This document shows positions 63,261 through 64,000 of a DNA stretch of 64,000 bases, piece by piece (position 1 is the first letter of the stretch; each line of letters begins with the position of its first letter). Origin of the DNA: Strigops habroptila (taxonomy: Eukaryota > Chordata > Aves > Psittaciformes > Psittacidae); NCBI RefSeq assembly GCF_004027225.2, contig NC_044283.2, positions 31,642,707 to 31,706,706 of the forward strand, given 5' to 3'. A program made the position numbers and the translations under genes. The notes below the pieces were generated by a model. That model did no database searches. It had not been told where the DNA came from and saw nothing but the letters and a program-made list of their open reading frames with translations.

Positions 63261-64000
63261 AAAGAGAAGTTTAAAATCACCTTTAACAGCGTGTCCCCCT
63301 GCACTTCCCCCTGTTATAAGTCTGGCTTGGTGCCTTCAGTTGCCCTGGCGCTAAGGAATTAAGAGCTTACAGCTTCCTGTCTGGTATGTGGTAGCATCTT
63401 TTTGTGGGTGTACTCAAAAGCTTATCTGGTGGATGCGCAGCACAACCCTTAGCCCTGACTGTCTCAGTGGCGAGGGTGGTGTGACGTGGGGGCTGTGCTG
63501 GTGCAGGAGCAAAAGCTTCAAGGTAAGCCTGTGAAGACAGATCATAGAATCATGGAATGGTTCGGGTTGGAAGGGACCTTAAGATCATCTAGTTCCAACC
63601 CTCCTGCCATGGGCAGGGGCACCACACACTAAGCCATGTCACCCAAGGCTCCGTCCAGCCTGGCCTTGAACACTGCTAGGGATGGAGCATTGGGGAAATT
63701 GGATGGAGCTGGGGAAATGAAGCTTGTGAGGAAACCAACTACACCAAATTAGGGACAAAATGAGGTTTATGTCATTTTTTTCCCATCTTACTAGCTGCTC
63801 AGAATTCCACAGGGTAAAATCTACCTCAGGCTTTTCCCTAGGGGCATAACCATCCTTTTCTCACATGGTTGACTTACTACCTTCTCAACAGGTATCTCTA
63901 CATCTTTGGGGAATGGCCTTGCTAGCACATGTGATTAGTCTCACAATTAGAGAAGTAGCTTATGTTTAGTCTTCCTAATCTGTTGTTTCTACTTCACACT
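63261..64000. other. Upstream flank of FRG1
   Basis: Sequence beyond the FRG1 promoter island. Apart from the CR1 fragment at about 63541-63690, no gene or exon was recognised before the window ends. Confidence 0.5.
63541..63690 (-). mobile_element. CR1 3' fragment
   Basis: The segment begins ATCATAGAATCATGGAATGG and continues GGGTTGGAAGGGACCTTAAG and CATCTAGTTCCAACC, the antisense CR1 3' end including its terminal octamer repeat. It is about 150 bases long. Confidence 0.88.

Noticed and set aside
1-64000. CRISPR arrays, operons, prophage or bacterial mobile systems
   Set aside because: No regularly spaced identical repeats, no compact gene clusters and no ribosome-binding sites were seen. 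The sequence is vertebrate throughout.
1-64000. tRNA, rRNA or snoRNA genes
   Set aside because: No A/B-box tRNA pattern, rRNA block or clear C/D or H/ACA box pair was recognised by eye. A covariance-model scan was not possible.

Overview
The window is a piece of a bird nuclear chromosome. It carries vertebrate genes split by GT-AG introns, several 3' fragments of CR1 LINEs (the commonest avian interspersed repeat), and copies of typical avian endogenous-retrovirus LTRs. There is no sign of prokaryotic or viral gene organisation. The species cannot be fixed from the sequence alone.

Layout. (1) About 1-17.8 kb, plus strand: the 3' half of PCM1 (pericentriolar material 1), 19 coding exons ending at 17512, with an antisense solo LTR and a CR1 fragment in its introns. 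(2) About 17.8-20.0 kb: the gap between two convergent genes, holding an old CR1 fragment and a pair of abutting perfect hairpins. (3) About 20.0-23.9 kb, minus strand: a compact, intact, four-coding-exon gene for a TFIIE alpha subunit (GTF2E1-like), 420 residues. It is clearly divergent from the usual vertebrate protein and sits inside the PCM1-ASAH1 interval. (4) About 24-35 kb: an interval without recognisable genes, with three CR1 fragments. (5) 35.2-50.2 kb, minus strand: complete ASAH1 (acid ceramidase), 14 exons, 395 residues, with a CpG-island promoter. (6) 50.4-56.0 kb: a CR1 element, a probable retroviral LTR and otherwise nothing recognised. (7) 56.7-63.07 kb, minus strand: complete FRG1, 9 exons, 256 residues, with a CpG-island promoter and an ERVL-type LTR beside exon 7. 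(8) 63.1-64 kb: FRG1 upstream region and another CR1 fragment.

The genes are not a functional unit: a centriolar-satellite scaffold, a general transcription factor subunit, a lysosomal hydrolase and a nuclear RNA-associated protein. PCM1 and ASAH1 are also neighbours in human (8p22), whereas human FRG1 is on 4q35, so the order is of interest for avian chromosome evolution. The least expected item is the TFIIE alpha gene. It keeps the zinc-finger cysteines at the same residue numbers as the human protein, but it has diverged throughout, has an altered acidic tail and lacks a visible CpG-island promoter. I propose it is a lineage-specific paralogue of GTF2E1. Exon coordinates were placed by hand from splice signals, reading phase and family similarity recalled from memory; no alignment or search was run.
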